Shown in pieces: positions 25,233 through 34,366 of a DNA stretch of 54,430 bases. The stretch spans positions 1 through 54,430 of the forward strand of contig WGOD01000007.1 of assembly GCA_016124205.1 (NCBI GenBank), given 5' to 3'. The position numbers and the translations under genes were made by a program. Below the pieces are notes generated by a model, which did not search any database, was not told the DNA's origin, and worked only from the letters and a program-made list of their open reading frames with translations. This DNA comes from Alphaproteobacteria bacterium (lineage in GTDB: Bacteria > Pseudomonadota > Alphaproteobacteria > Caulobacterales > Maricaulaceae). Position 1 is the stretch's first letter. Every line of letters begins with the position of its first letter.

Positions 25233-25868
25233 CTACCAGCGAAGCAGGCGCGGTCCTGCGAGCGCTCCGAGCGCCGCGACGATCAGCAGGGCCAGCTGAT
25301 ACCAGACCGCGAGGAAGGTCAGGCTCGCCTCGGTGCAGCTCAGGGAATAGACCGCCGCCCCCGCCGCCCCGGCGAACAGGCCCGCGGCCAGCCCCGCCAA
25401 GCGCAAGCGCGTCGGGGCCATGCGGCGCAGAACAAGCAGGCTACCCGCGAAGACTGGCAGGGCGGTCAGCACGACGCGCGGCAGGCATTGCCGCACCGAA
25501 TGCCCCATCAGGGCGTCCATCCGGCCACCGGGATCCGTGGTCAGAAGATTGACGAGTCCGGACACAAGAAGGACGGCGATGAGCGCGCCCCCGGCGATCA
25601 GGCCGGGGATTGGAGATCGTCCCGGGCGTGCGGCTGCTGACAGGGCAATCCAGCCCGCCGCCGCGATTGCCGTCATGGCGATCAGCTTGATCCAGAAGGA
25701 GGGCAGGGCCAGCGCCGCGGGCATGTCCGGCCGCATGCCGATCAGGATTGCCAGACCCGCCGCCGAAACCAGAAGGGCCGGAAAGACAAGGCGCAGGGCG
25801 AGAGCGCCCGGCCGCGCCGGGCGAACCGGTTCGAGCGCGCCGACGAGATCGTCGATGGGGTCGGTCAT
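25233..25868 (-). CDS. nrsF: NrsF-type membrane anti-sigma factor (DUF1109)
   Basis: A 211-residue, six-span membrane protein of the DUF1109/NrsF family that holds SigF inactive until metal or oxidant stress. The cysteines at 128 (HSVRQCLPR) and 178 (YSLSCTEASLTFLAVWY) are 50 residues apart, the same separation as the two sensory cysteines reported for Caulobacter NrsF. Its ATG overlaps the sigF stop as ATGA, giving coupled synthesis of sigma and anti-sigma. It ends five bases from the DUF1036 gene, convergent to it. Confidence 0.92.
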   Translation of the reverse strand: MTDPIDDLVGALEPVRPARPGALALRLVFPALLVSAAGLAILIGMRPDMPAALALPSFWIKLIAMTAIAAAGWIALSAAARPGRSPIPGLIAGGALIAVLLVSGLVNLLTTDPGGRMDALMGHSVRQCLPRVVLTALPVFAGSLLVLRRMAPTRLRLAGLAAGLFAGAAGAAVYSLSCTEASLTFLAVWYQLALLIVAALGALAGPRLLRW

Positions 25869-26416
25869 GATCGCTCCTCTTCATGGGCCGCGGCATGAGC
25901 AGCGGCGGCTTTCAGGCCGCGATGGGCGCTGACCTTCACCGCGGATTCGCCCGCCCCCAGCCGCTCCGCTGCCTCGCGGGCGGTGTGGCCCTGGAGGTGG
26001 ATAAGCCGGATCGCCGCGGCCTGCTTTTCCGGCAGGCGGGCCAGCATGGCTTCGACGTCGATCCGGGCGAGGGCGGCCTCGGCCTCTCCGGCCTCCGACA
26101 CGAACGCCCCGTCATCGATCGGCACTGTCTCGCGCCGCTTGTGCCGCCGGTAGTGGTCGATGAGCTTGTAGCGCGCAATCCCGTGCAGCCATGCCCCGAA
26201 GGGCAGGGAAGGATCGTAGGTCGCGCGCTTTTCGTGCATCGCCATCAACGTGTCCTGTACCAGATCCTCGGCGCTGCCTGGATCGGCCGCCAGCCGCCGC
26301 CTGAAATAGACGATCAACCGGCCCCGCGCCGTTTCCAGCACGGCGCGATAGGCCTGACGGTCGCCCGACTGGGCGAGCACCATCAGCGTTCCGAGCGTGA
26401 CTTCCGTCCGGGACAT
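25865..26416 (-). CDS. sigF: ECF sigma factor, SigF type
   Basis: A 183-residue ECF sigma factor. Region 2: GSAEDLVQDTLMAMHEKR, LPFGAWLHGIARYKLIDHYR. Region 4: LARLPEKQAAAIRLIHLQG, TAREAAERLGAGESAVKVSAHRG. The ATG at 26416 is preferred to a TTG 15 bases earlier. Upstream lies TGTAACC-N16-CGAA on the same strand, almost identical to the element before bufA, so it probably activates itself and the buf operon. Caulobacter SigF is the closest functional precedent (response to chromate, cadmium, copper and gold). Confidence 0.93.
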   Translation of the reverse strand: MSRTEVTLGTLMVLAQSGDRQAYRAVLETARGRLIVYFRRRLAADPGSAEDLVQDTLMAMHEKRATYDPSLPFGAWLHGIARYKLIDHYRRHKRRETVPIDDGAFVSEAGEAEAALARIDVEAMLARLPEKQAAAIRLIHLQGHTAREAAERLGAGESAVKVSAHRGLKAAAAHAAAHEEERS

Positions 26417-26436
26417 GAGCGTCTCTATCAAGGCCT

Positions 26437-26463
26437 TTCGCCCGCAATCGCGGAATGGTTACA
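26437..26463 (-). promoter_or_regulatory. SigF-type promoter of sigF-nrsF
   Basis: On the minus strand TGTAACC (26463-26457), a 16-base spacer and CGAA (26440-26437). The CGAA ends 20 bases before the sigF ATG. It matches the bufA promoter element in both boxes and in spacing, which supports autoregulation. Confidence 0.75.
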
Positions 26464-26632
26464 CGGCGCGCTGCATTCCGTCTCGCCCGATGAGCCACGC
26501 CTGACCGACCCTTCAACTATCGCTTCCCGATCACGGCCCCGTGATCCACAAGTGATGGGAAGAAAAAGCAGAAAAATTTCAGTTGGTTGAGCTTCCTTCT
26601 CGGGACGCGGTCGGCTTTCCGCCCTTTCGCGC
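26464..26632. other. Divergent gap between sigF and buf promoters
   Basis: Part of the 310-base gene-free stretch 26417-26726. Besides the two sigma promoters it holds a perfect GATCACGG/CCGTGATC stem around CC (26529-26546) and an AT-rich run (GAAAAAGCAGAAAAATTTC, 26565-26581) that is unusual in this GC-rich DNA and could bind a second regulator or bend the DNA. No frame in it looks coding. Confidence 0.4.
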
Positions 26633-26661
26633 TGTAACGATCCGACCGGCCCGTTCGAAAA
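26633..26661 (+). promoter_or_regulatory. SigF-type promoter of the buf operon
   Basis: TGTAACG (26633-26639), a 16-base spacer and CGAA (26656-26659). Compared with the sigF promoter only the last base of the -35 box differs. Expected transcription start is about 26667, at the foot of the following hairpin. Confidence 0.75.
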
Positions 26662-26665
26662 GCCC

Positions 26666-26705
26666 CATGTGACCCCGGTGAGCGGGGCTCACGAGGGACC
26701 ACATG
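26666..26705 (+). promoter_or_regulatory. Stem-loop in the bufA 5' leader
   Basis: Three stacked stems, CATGTG/CACATG, CCC/GGG and GTGAGC/GCTCAC (15 bp in all, small internal loops), cover the first 40 bases of the predicted transcript. The Shine-Dalgarno GGAGA starts about ten bases after it. It could protect the mRNA or be a regulatory structure. Confidence 0.55.
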
Positions 26706-26726
26706 CACTCGAACGGAGACCATCCC

Positions 26727-27023
26727 ATGAACACCCGTACCAAGATCGCCGCCCTGACGGCGTCCGCCTTTGCCCTGTCGCTGGCCGCTGCCGTCGCGCA
26801 TGCCGACGATGACGATCACATGGCCGCCGACGGTCAGGAACGCTGCTATGGCGTGTCGCTCGCCGGCGAGAATGACTGCGCATCCACCGGCAACAATTCC
26901 TGCGCCGGCACCTCGACCACCGACTATGACGGTCATGCCTGGACCTATGTCGATGAAGGCACGTGCGAAGACATCCAGACCCCCTATGGTCCGGGTTCGC
27001 TGACGCCGGTCGATCGTCCGTAA
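26727..27023 (+). CDS. bufA: Bufferin-type metallophore precursor (DUF2282)
   Basis: A 98-residue precursor with a Sec signal ([26 protein letters not shown]) and a short mature part with the four-cysteine DUF2282 pattern: [24 protein letters not shown], then GTCEDI. In bufferins some of these cysteines are converted to thiooxazoles by the neighbouring MNIO enzyme, and the exported peptide binds copper. GGAGACC precedes the ATG at 26727; an ATG at 26703 in frame lies in the leader hairpin and is unlikely. First gene of the bufA-bufB-bufC-doxX operon, under the SigF-type promoter. Confidence 0.92.
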   Translation: MNTRTKIAALTASAFALSLAAAVAHADDDDHMAADGQERCYGVSLAGENDCASTGNNSCAGTSTTDYDGHAWTYVDEGTCEDIQTPYGPGSLTPVDRP

Positions 27024-27046
27024 TCCGTTCCCGGTTGTTCTCGGCG

Positions 27047-27907
27047 ATGTCATTCTCCACCCGTCCCCTCCCCCCCGCCATGGGGGCCGGAATCGGCCTC
27101 AAGCCGGCGCACTACCGCGCCGCGCTGGAGAGCGACGCGCCCGGCCTCTGGGTGGAGGTGCATCCCGAGAACTACATGGTGTCCGGCGGTCCGCGCCTCA
27201 CATGGCTCGACGCCATTGCGCAGCGGCATCCCGTCTCCCTTCACGGTGTTTCGCTGTCGCTTGGCGGCGCGGACCGGCCGGACCCCGACCATCTTAAGGC
27301 GCTTCGCGGACTGATCGACCGCTACCGGCCGGCACTGGTGTCGGAACACCTCGCCTGGTGCCGGTATGACGGCATCTATTACGGCGATCTCCTGCCGCTG
27401 CCCTACACAAGCGGTGCGCTCGACCGCTTCTGCGATCATGTCGACGAGGCCCAGGCGGCGCTCGGGCGGACCCTCCTGATCGAGAACCCGTCACTCTATG
27501 TCGATCTCAAGGGCGATATGATGGAGACGGACTTTCTCGCCGAAGCCGTCCGCCGGACCGGCTGCGGCCTTCTGCTCGATCTCAACAATGTCATTGTCAC
27601 CGCGGTTAATCTGACGCGCGACGCGTCCGCCTATCTGAACACCTTCCCGCTGGACGCGGTTGGCGAGATCCATCTCGCGGGTCATGAAGCCGATCCGGAC
27701 GGCAGCCTGCTGATCGACACGCACGGCGCGCCGATCAATGAAGCGGTGTGGACGCTCTATCGCGAAACGCTCGCGCGCACCGGTCCGGTGCCGACGCTGA
27801 TCGAACGCGACAACAATCTGCCGCCCTTCTCCGAATTGATGGCCGAGCGGGACATGGCGCAGGCCATCCTCGAACGGGCGGAAGAGGCCGCGCTGGCCGA
27901 TGCGTGA
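27047..27907 (+). CDS. bufB: MNIO-family peptide-modifying enzyme (DUF692)
   Basis: A 286-residue multinuclear non-haem iron oxidative enzyme (MbnB/DUF692, TIM-barrel). Conserved metal-binding stretches: GAGIGLKPAHY, WVEVHPENYMVSGG, VSLHGVSLSLG, LVSEHLAWCRY, LLIENPSLYV, LLLDLNNVIV, EIHLAGHEAD, DTHGAPI and PTLIERDNNLPPF. It is expected to oxidise cysteines of BufA. ATG 27047 lies 23 bases behind bufA; its last eight bases overlap the bufC start (ATGCGTGA). Confidence 0.94.
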   Translation: MSFSTRPLPPAMGAGIGLKPAHYRAALESDAPGLWVEVHPENYMVSGGPRLTWLDAIAQRHPVSLHGVSLSLGGADRPDPDHLKALRGLIDRYRPALVSEHLAWCRYDGIYYGDLLPLPYTSGALDRFCDHVDEAQAALGRTLLIENPSLYVDLKGDMMETDFLAEAVRRTGCGLLLDLNNVIVTAVNLTRDASAYLNTFPLDAVGEIHLAGHEADPDGSLLIDTHGAPINEAVWTLYRETLARTGPVPTLIERDNNLPPFSELMAERDMAQAILERAEEAALADA

Positions 27908-28625
27908 TCCGGCCTTTTACGACAGCTTTGCCGCCATGCTGCACGGCGGGGACATAGTGGCGGTCGCAGCCTTCGCAGGCGGCGGTCTGACCGGGTTTCC
28001 CGTCTACCGGAATTCCGTCGTGCGCGGTGCGATCGAGGTGCTGGGCGACAATTATCCCGCCGTCCGGGCGATGTCCGGCGAAAGCAATTTCGCCGCGCTC
28101 GCCAGGGCCTACTGGACCGCGCACCCGCCCCGGGACGGGGTGATGGCGCGCTACGGGAGCGGCTTTGCCGACTTCATCGCCGCGGAAAACCCACCGGGCA
28201 TGCCCGACATTCTGCCCGACATCGCCCGGCTCGACCGGGTGTGGAGCGAAGCGCATCTGGCGGCCGAGGCCGAGATTCTGAGCGCGGGCGTCCTCGCCGG
28301 CGCCGATCCGGAGCGGCTCGCCGAACTGACGATCCGCCTCCATCCGAGTGTCCGCCTGCTGCACGCAAAGCGGGCCGTCCACGCGAGCTGGGCCGCGGCA
28401 CGATTCGAAGCCCGGATGGTGCCCGCCGGGCCGGACACCGGCGAAACGGTTCTGGTTTGGCGGCCAAGCCACGAAGTGCGCCACCGGGCGCTCGAGCCCG
28501 CCGAGGCCGCGCTTCTCGATCCGCTTGCGGCCGGAATTCCGCTCGGCCTGGCCGCAGAGCGCGCCGGCTGCGGCATCGAAGTTTTCATCCGCCTTCTGAA
28601 GGACGGCGTATTCGCGAGGGACTGA
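27900..28625 (+). CDS. bufC: BufC/HvfC partner protein (DUF2063)
   Basis: A 241-residue protein with the DUF2063 N-terminal domain: FPVYRNSVVRGAIEVLGDNYPAVRAM and NFAALARAYWTAHPP. Such proteins act with the MNIO enzyme, probably by delivering the precursor. The C-terminal half (LHPSVRLLHAKRAVHASWAA, AEAALLDPLAAGIPLGLAAE) resembles the RRE-like part of the family. Eight-base overlap with bufB and three-base gap to the DoxX gene. Confidence 0.92.
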   Translation: MRDPAFYDSFAAMLHGGDIVAVAAFAGGGLTGFPVYRNSVVRGAIEVLGDNYPAVRAMSGESNFAALARAYWTAHPPRDGVMARYGSGFADFIAAENPPGMPDILPDIARLDRVWSEAHLAAEAEILSAGVLAGADPERLAELTIRLHPSVRLLHAKRAVHASWAAARFEARMVPAGPDTGETVLVWRPSHEVRHRALEPAEAALLDPLAAGIPLGLAAERAGCGIEVFIRLLKDGVFARD

Positions 28626-28628
28626 CCC

Positions 28629-29207
28629 ATGACATCACATTTGCAAAACCTGCCGCTGATCGGTTCAGCGGCGCGGCTTCACGCGGCCGTCTTCGGCACC
28701 GTCGAACGCATCGTGTCACATGACGCGATGGCGTTCTTCTTCCGCCTGACGATCGCCGGCGTGTTCTGGCGTTCGCTTCTGACCAAGGTCCAGACCTTCG
28801 GTCTGTTCGGCTATACCGAACTGATCAACGACTTCCCGGTGCAGCGCTATCACCTGAAACTGCCGGTCCTGCCGCTCGATCTGCGGCCCGCCGTGATCGG
28901 GCAGTTCGAGAATGATTTCGCGTTGCCGCTCATTCCCGGCGATGTCGCAGCCTGGATGGCGACGCTGGCGGAGTTCACCCTGCCGATCCTGATCGTGCTG
29001 GGCGTGTTCACCCGTCTGTCCGCGCTGGGCCTGCTCGGGATGACGCTGGTGATCCAGATCTTCGTCTTCCCGGGCGCCTGGTGGAGCGCGCACGCGCTCT
29101 GGGCGGCGCTGCTGATCTACCTGATCGCGCGCGGCGGCGGGGTGTGGTCGCTCGACGGGCTGGCGGGACGGTTGCCGCCCCGCCTTCCGGCCGATCAGCG
29201 TTCGTAG
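28629..29207 (+). CDS. DoxX-family membrane protein of the buf operon
   Basis: A 192-residue DoxX protein with four membrane segments: FFFRLTIAGVFWRSLLTKVQTFG, AAWMATLAEFTLPILIVLGVFTRLSALGLLGMTLVIQIFVFPG and ALWAALLIYLIARGGG. DoxX genes close many bufferin (gig) operons and may couple the pathway to the membrane redox state; the exact role is unknown. Its last 13 bases overlap the convergent YceI gene. Confidence 0.9.
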   Translation: MTSHLQNLPLIGSAARLHAAVFGTVERIVSHDAMAFFFRLTIAGVFWRSLLTKVQTFGLFGYTELINDFPVQRYHLKLPVLPLDLRPAVIGQFENDFALPLIPGDVAAWMATLAEFTLPILIVLGVFTRLSALGLLGMTLVIQIFVFPGAWWSAHALWAALLIYLIARGGGVWSLDGLAGRLPPRLPADQRS

Positions 29208-29788
29208 ACGAGATAGGCGCTGACGGCCGCGACCGGCGAAACGGAATCGAGACCGGCGAGCGATTCCAGCATCTCGACTGCATTGCCGAGGCCGAAATCA
29301 CGGGCATCGACCATGACCGGTTCGGCGGTCGCGACGATGACCGTGTCCGGTCCGGCGCGGGTGACAAAGACATCGGCGTAAAGCGTACGCGGCGTCGACA
29401 CGATCGTGACCGTCAGGGTCAGCTCGGTGCGCCGCGTCTCGCCGATCTCCATGTCGTCATAGGCTTCGAGATCGATCTGGGTGTCGACCGACAGCTGGGG
29501 GTGCTGGGCGCTCTGGAAGAAGTGCTCGACCATGCGCCCGTTGCGGACATCGACCCAGGTTTCCACCGTCTCGGTCTGGGCGGCGACATGAGCGTTGCCG
29601 TCCTCGCTGACCGAGCCGGTCAACGTGCCGAAATGGCTGGCTTCCAGCACGCTTGAATTCTTCACCGAAACAAAGCTGAACGAGGACGATTCCGAATTCA
29701 GCGACCAGCTGCCGGACGGCTGCGAACAGGCTGCGAGTGTCACAAGGCTGCCGAGAATCGCGAATAACAGGGTCCGCGGCTTGAACAT
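29195..29788 (-). CDS. YceI-family lipoprotein
   Basis: A 197-residue lipoprotein: MFKPRTLLFAILGSLVTLAAC has lipobox LAAC followed by SQ. The mature part is a YceI-type beta-barrel (GSWSLNSESSSFSFVSVKNSS, EASHFGTLTGSV, MEIGETRRTELTLTVTI), a fold that binds isoprenoids. The ATG at 29788 gives the sensible signal; the longer frame before it overlaps the divergent MFS gene's leader. It converges on and overlaps the DoxX gene. Confidence 0.85.
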   Translation of the reverse strand: MFKPRTLLFAILGSLVTLAACSQPSGSWSLNSESSSFSFVSVKNSSVLEASHFGTLTGSVSEDGNAHVAAQTETVETWVDVRNGRMVEHFFQSAQHPQLSVDTQIDLEAYDDMEIGETRRTELTLTVTIVSTPRTLYADVFVTRAGPDTVIVATAEPVMVDARDFGLGNAVEMLESLAGLDSVSPVAAVSAYLVYER

Positions 29789-29858
29789 GGGAACGCTCCG
29801 TGATGGGTTGCGACGGGTTTCGGATATCACTGTCATAGCATGAGTTAGGACGCGCGCC

Positions 29859-31133
29859 TTGGCCTTCTACCGCAATGTCCTGGTCCTGATGATCTCGATG
29901 GCGCTGCTGCATGTGGCGACCGGCGGTCTGGCCGTGGTGCTGCCCGTCGCGATGGCGGCCGACCAGTGGTCGGGTCTGGCCATCGGTGCGGTCGCGGCGG
30001 CCTATGCCGGCGGCTTCATGGCCGGTGCGATCTATGCGCCGCGCTTCATCGCCCGGGTCGGCCATATCCGTGCCTTCGCCGCGTCGGCGGGCGTCGCGGC
30101 GGCGGTGACGCTGGTGCTCGGCCTCGATACGCAGGCGCTGCTCTGGTTCCTCGCGCGCTTTGCCTTCGGGTGTTCGACGGCGGTGATGTTCGCGGTCGCG
30201 GACAGCTGGATTGCCGATGTGACGCCGGCCAATCGCCGCGGGTCCGTCTTCTCGATCTACCAGATCGCGGGCCGGGCCGGGCTTGTCATCGGCCCCTTCC
30301 TGCTGGCGGTGCCGGGCATGGATCTGACGCGCAGCTTCCTGTTGATCGGGGTCTTCATGGCGCTGGCGCTGGTGCCGATCACCGCGACCCGCAAGGACCA
30401 GCCGCGCGCGCCGCGTCCGGTAATCATCATGCCGAGCAAGCTGATCCAGATCGCCCCGGCGGCTGCGGCCAGCGTGTTCGCCGCGGGCATGGTCAATTCC
30501 GGGCTTCTCGCCTTCGTCCCGATCTGGGCGGAACGGCTCGGCCTGCCGGAGGGCGAGACGCTCACCTCCGGCATGGCGCTTGGCGCCGCGCCGCTCGTCA
30601 TGGCGGCGATCTATGTCGCGGCGATGGCGAGCCAGTGGCCCGCAGGCAAGCTGTCCGACCGGGTCGACCGGCGGCTGGTGATCGCCGGGCTCGCCGGAAC
30701 GGCGGGGGCGATCACGCTTCTCCTGATGGTGTTCGTCGATCCGGGGCTGACGCTGGGCCTGATCCTGATCGCGCTGTGGGGCGGTACGGCGCTGATCCAC
30801 TACGGGATCGGCGTGGCGCATGCGAATGACCGGGCCGAACCGGAAGATCTGCCGGGGCTCGCCTCCTCGCTTTTGCTGACCTGGGCGATCGGGTCGGTGA
30901 TCGGTCCCTTCGTGGCCGGCGCCTTCTATGCCAGCCCGATGGGAATGCGCGGCGTCTTCCTCTATGCGGCGGTCTGCCTGTTCGCGCTGGCCGGGCTGAT
31001 GTTCATCCGCAGCCGCGTGAAGCCCGCCGCGCCGAAGGACGAGCGCGAGGACTTCAAGGATATCCGCGCGACATCGCCGGTTCTGGCAGAGGCCGAGGAA
31101 ACCGCGAGCTACGATAGCGGCGAGCCGGAATAG
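29859..31133 (+). CDS. MFS transporter
   Basis: A 424-residue major facilitator permease with about twelve membrane spans. The loop 2-3 motif region (YAPRFIARVGHIRAFAASAG) and the later QWPAGKLSDRVDRRLVIAGLAG match the MFS signature. The start is TTG at 29859 (MAFYRNVLVLMISMALLHV) with TTAGGA upstream. Substrate unknown. It is divergent from the YceI gene. Confidence 0.88.
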   Translation: MAFYRNVLVLMISMALLHVATGGLAVVLPVAMAADQWSGLAIGAVAAAYAGGFMAGAIYAPRFIARVGHIRAFAASAGVAAAVTLVLGLDTQALLWFLARFAFGCSTAVMFAVADSWIADVTPANRRGSVFSIYQIAGRAGLVIGPFLLAVPGMDLTRSFLLIGVFMALALVPITATRKDQPRAPRPVIIMPSKLIQIAPAAAASVFAAGMVNSGLLAFVPIWAERLGLPEGETLTSGMALGAAPLVMAAIYVAAMASQWPAGKLSDRVDRRLVIAGLAGTAGAITLLLMVFVDPGLTLGLILIALWGGTALIHYGIGVAHANDRAEPEDLPGLASSLLLTWAIGSVIGPFVAGAFYASPMGMRGVFLYAAVCLFALAGLMFIRSRVKPAAPKDEREDFKDIRATSPVLAEAEETASYDSGEPE

Positions 31134-31151
31134 GCAGGCTGGCCGCTCGCG

Positions 31152-31179
31152 TTGCACCGCACCATCGCGGTGTTATAAG
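31152..31179 (+). promoter_or_regulatory. Probable housekeeping promoter of sucC
   Basis: TTGCAC (31152-31157), a 16-base spacer and TATAAG (31174-31179), 62 bases ahead of the sucC ATG. Confidence 0.5.
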
Positions 31180-31241
31180 CGGAGGCGAATTCCCGGCCGT
31201 TCAACGACCGATTCCCATTCCGGACTGAAGGCTCGCTCTCC

Positions 31242-32438
<1,197 letters not shown>

Positions 32439-32447
32439 GCGGACGGC

Positions 32448-32774
32448 ATGATGCTCGTCCTTTTCATCCTCATGTCGGGTGCCGGGATCGGCGCAGCCTG
32501 GTGGCTGCGCGGCCGCATCCGGTCATGGCGATGGAATGTATTCGCCGCACTGTTGATGATGGGGCTGCTGGCACCGATGTTCGCGGGCCAGCTGGTCGCC
32601 CTGATGCTCACCGGCGGGGTGGAATCCAGCATCAATGCCTGCCGCGAGGCCGGCGGCACGAACTGCAATGCCTCGACCCAGTGGCTGATCCTGCCGCTGA
32701 TCGCCGGCATCGCCGGCGGGGCGGGCTGGTTCTGCGGCGCGCTGGGCTTCAAGTTCACGGGGGCCGAGGGATGA
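32448..32774 (+). CDS. Small membrane protein within the sucCD operon
   Basis: A 108-residue protein with three probable membrane spans ([46 protein letters not shown] and [23 protein letters not shown]) and a loop with two cysteines ([14 protein letters not shown]). No family recognised. It starts nine bases behind sucC and its TGA overlaps the thioesterase ATG (ATGA). Confidence 0.8.
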   Translation: MMLVLFILMSGAGIGAAWWLRGRIRSWRWNVFAALLMMGLLAPMFAGQLVALMLTGGVESSINACREAGGTNCNASTQWLILPLIAGIAGGAGWFCGALGFKFTGAEG

Positions 32775-33217
32775 CCACCCGCTCCGACTTTACCTATTTC
32801 CACACCGTGCGCGTGCGCTGGTCCGAGGTCGATCCGCAGGGGATCGTCTTCAACCCGAACTATTTCGTCTATGTCGATCTGGCGCTGACCGAGTATTTCC
32901 GAGAGCTCGGCTATGGCGGATCGGCGTTCGAGCAGGACGGAATCGAGTTCTTCACCGTCAACGCCAATTGCGACTACCGCTCGCCGGCGCGCTTCGACGA
33001 GGAGATCGAGATCGGTTTCCGCGCCGCGCGCTTCGGCAATTCGTCCATGACCTACGCCTTTGCCATGTTCCGCGGCGACACGCTGCTGACCGAAGGCAGC
33101 ATGACCTATGTCTGCGCCGACATGGCCACCCGCCGCCCGGCCCCCGTGCCGGCGCACTTCATCGCCCGTATCACCGAATTCGAAAAGACGCCGCCCGTGC
33201 GGCCGCAAGCTGCCTGA
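32771..33217 (+). CDS. Hotdog-fold acyl-CoA thioesterase within the sucCD operon
   Basis: A 148-residue YbgC/4HBT-like thioesterase: [27 protein letters not shown] is the signature with catalytic aspartate, then [25 protein letters not shown]. It overlaps the upstream gene by four bases and ends 16 bases before sucD. Substrate unknown; its place between the subunits of a CoA-handling enzyme is suggestive but not proof of a link. Confidence 0.9.
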   Translation: MTTRSDFTYFHTVRVRWSEVDPQGIVFNPNYFVYVDLALTEYFRELGYGGSAFEQDGIEFFTVNANCDYRSPARFDEEIEIGFRAARFGNSSMTYAFAMFRGDTLLTEGSMTYVCADMATRRPAPVPAHFIARITEFEKTPPVRPQAA

Positions 33218-33233
33218 ACAAGGAACGCCATCC

Positions 33234-34130
33234 ATGTCCGTACTCGTGAACAAGAATACCAAGGTCATCTGCCAGGGCATCACCGGCAAGAACGGGACCT
33301 TCCACACCGAACAGGCCATCGAATACGGCACGGCCATGGTCGCCGGTGTGACGCCGGGCAAGGGCGGTCAGGACTGGGAAGGCGCGGGCGCGAAGCTGCC
33401 GATCTTCGACACCGTGGGCGAGGCGAAAGAGGCCACCGGCGCGAACGCGACCGTCATCTACGTGCCGCCCCCCTTCGCGGCGGATGCGATCCTGGAAGCC
33501 ATCGACGCCGAGATCGAGCTGATCGTGACGATCACCGAGGGCGTGCCGGTCGCCGACATGGTCAAGGTGAAGCGCGCGCTCACCGGTTCGAAGTCGCGCC
33601 TCGTCGGGCCGAACTGCCCGGGGGTGATCACGCCGGGCGAGTGCAAGATCGGCATCATGCCGGGCCATATCCACAAGCGTGGCTCGGTCGGCATCGTGTC
33701 GCGTTCGGGCACGCTGACCTATGAGGCGGTGAAGCAGACGACGGATGCGGGTCTGGGGCAGACGACCTGTATCGGCATCGGCGGCGACCCGGTGAACGGC
33801 ACGAACTTCATCGACTGCCTGGAGCTTTTCCTCGGCGACGACGAGACGAAGTCGATCGTGATGATCGGCGAGATCGGTGGCTCGGCCGAAGAGGACGCGG
33901 CGGAATTCCTGAAGGCGGAAGCCAAGAAGGGCCGCAAGAAGCCGATGGTCGGTTTCATTGCTGGCCGCACGGCGCCTCCGGGCCGCACGATGGGTCATGC
34001 CGGCGCGGTCGTGTCGGGCGGCAAGGGCGGCGCAGAAGACAAGATCGAGGCGATGAAGTCCGCTGGTATCGTGGTCTCCGACAGCCCGGCCCGCATCGGC
34101 GTCACGCTGGCGGAGATCGTGAAGGGCTGA
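33234..34130 (+). CDS. sucD: Succinyl-CoA synthetase alpha subunit
   Basis: Alpha subunit carrying the phosphohistidine; 298 residues. Signatures: [23 protein letters not shown], CoA-binding [27 protein letters not shown], and the phospho-histidine site [19 protein letters not shown] 33234 is the family start. A terminator follows. Confidence 0.97.
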   Translation: MSVLVNKNTKVICQGITGKNGTFHTEQAIEYGTAMVAGVTPGKGGQDWEGAGAKLPIFDTVGEAKEATGANATVIYVPPPFAADAILEAIDAEIELIVTITEGVPVADMVKVKRALTGSKSRLVGPNCPGVITPGECKIGIMPGHIHKRGSVGIVSRSGTLTYEAVKQTTDAGLGQTTCIGIGGDPVNGTNFIDCLELFLGDDETKSIVMIGEIGGSAEEDAAEFLKAEAKKGRKKPMVGFIAGRTAPPGRTMGHAGAVVSGGKGGAEDKIEAMKSAGIVVSDSPARIGVTLAEIVKG

Positions 34131-34157
34131 TCCCCTTCCGTCAGGATTTGCGTTTTG

Positions 34158-34192
34158 GGGGCGCGGCACCGGGAAGGGGCCGCGCCTTTTCC
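34158..34192 (+). terminator. Rho-independent terminator behind sucD
   Basis: GGCGCGGC (34160-34167) pairs with GCCGCGCC (34179-34186), followed by TTTTCC. It separates the sucCD operon from sucA. Confidence 0.85.
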
Positions 34193-34230
34193 TTGGGCAG
34201 TGTTCGGGCGCTAACCGGTGATGGGCAAAA

Positions 34231-34327
34231 CTGTCAGCATGTGTCAGGGCCCTTTTTTCCGATGCAGAAGGGCGTAAATGGGAAGGGAACGGTGCGTTAA
34301 GACGCGTGCCGCCATACCGCTGACACA
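34231..34327 (+). promoter_or_regulatory. Repeated TGTCAG motifs ahead of sucA
   Basis: TGTCAG at 34232-34237 and 34242-34247 are exactly ten bases apart (one helical turn); an inverted CTGACACA lies at 34320-34327 and mirrors TGTGTCAG at 34240-34247. They may be operator half-sites for sucA; no regulator can be named. Confidence 0.35.
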
Positions 34328-34366
34328 AGGCCGCGCGAAGGTCGTTCGGCCGCAGGAAAGCCTCCC

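Noticed and set aside
29457..31157. Open minus-strand frame of 566 codons across the MFS gene
   Set aside because: Charged, repetitive, shadow product; the MFS protein on the plus strand is convincing.
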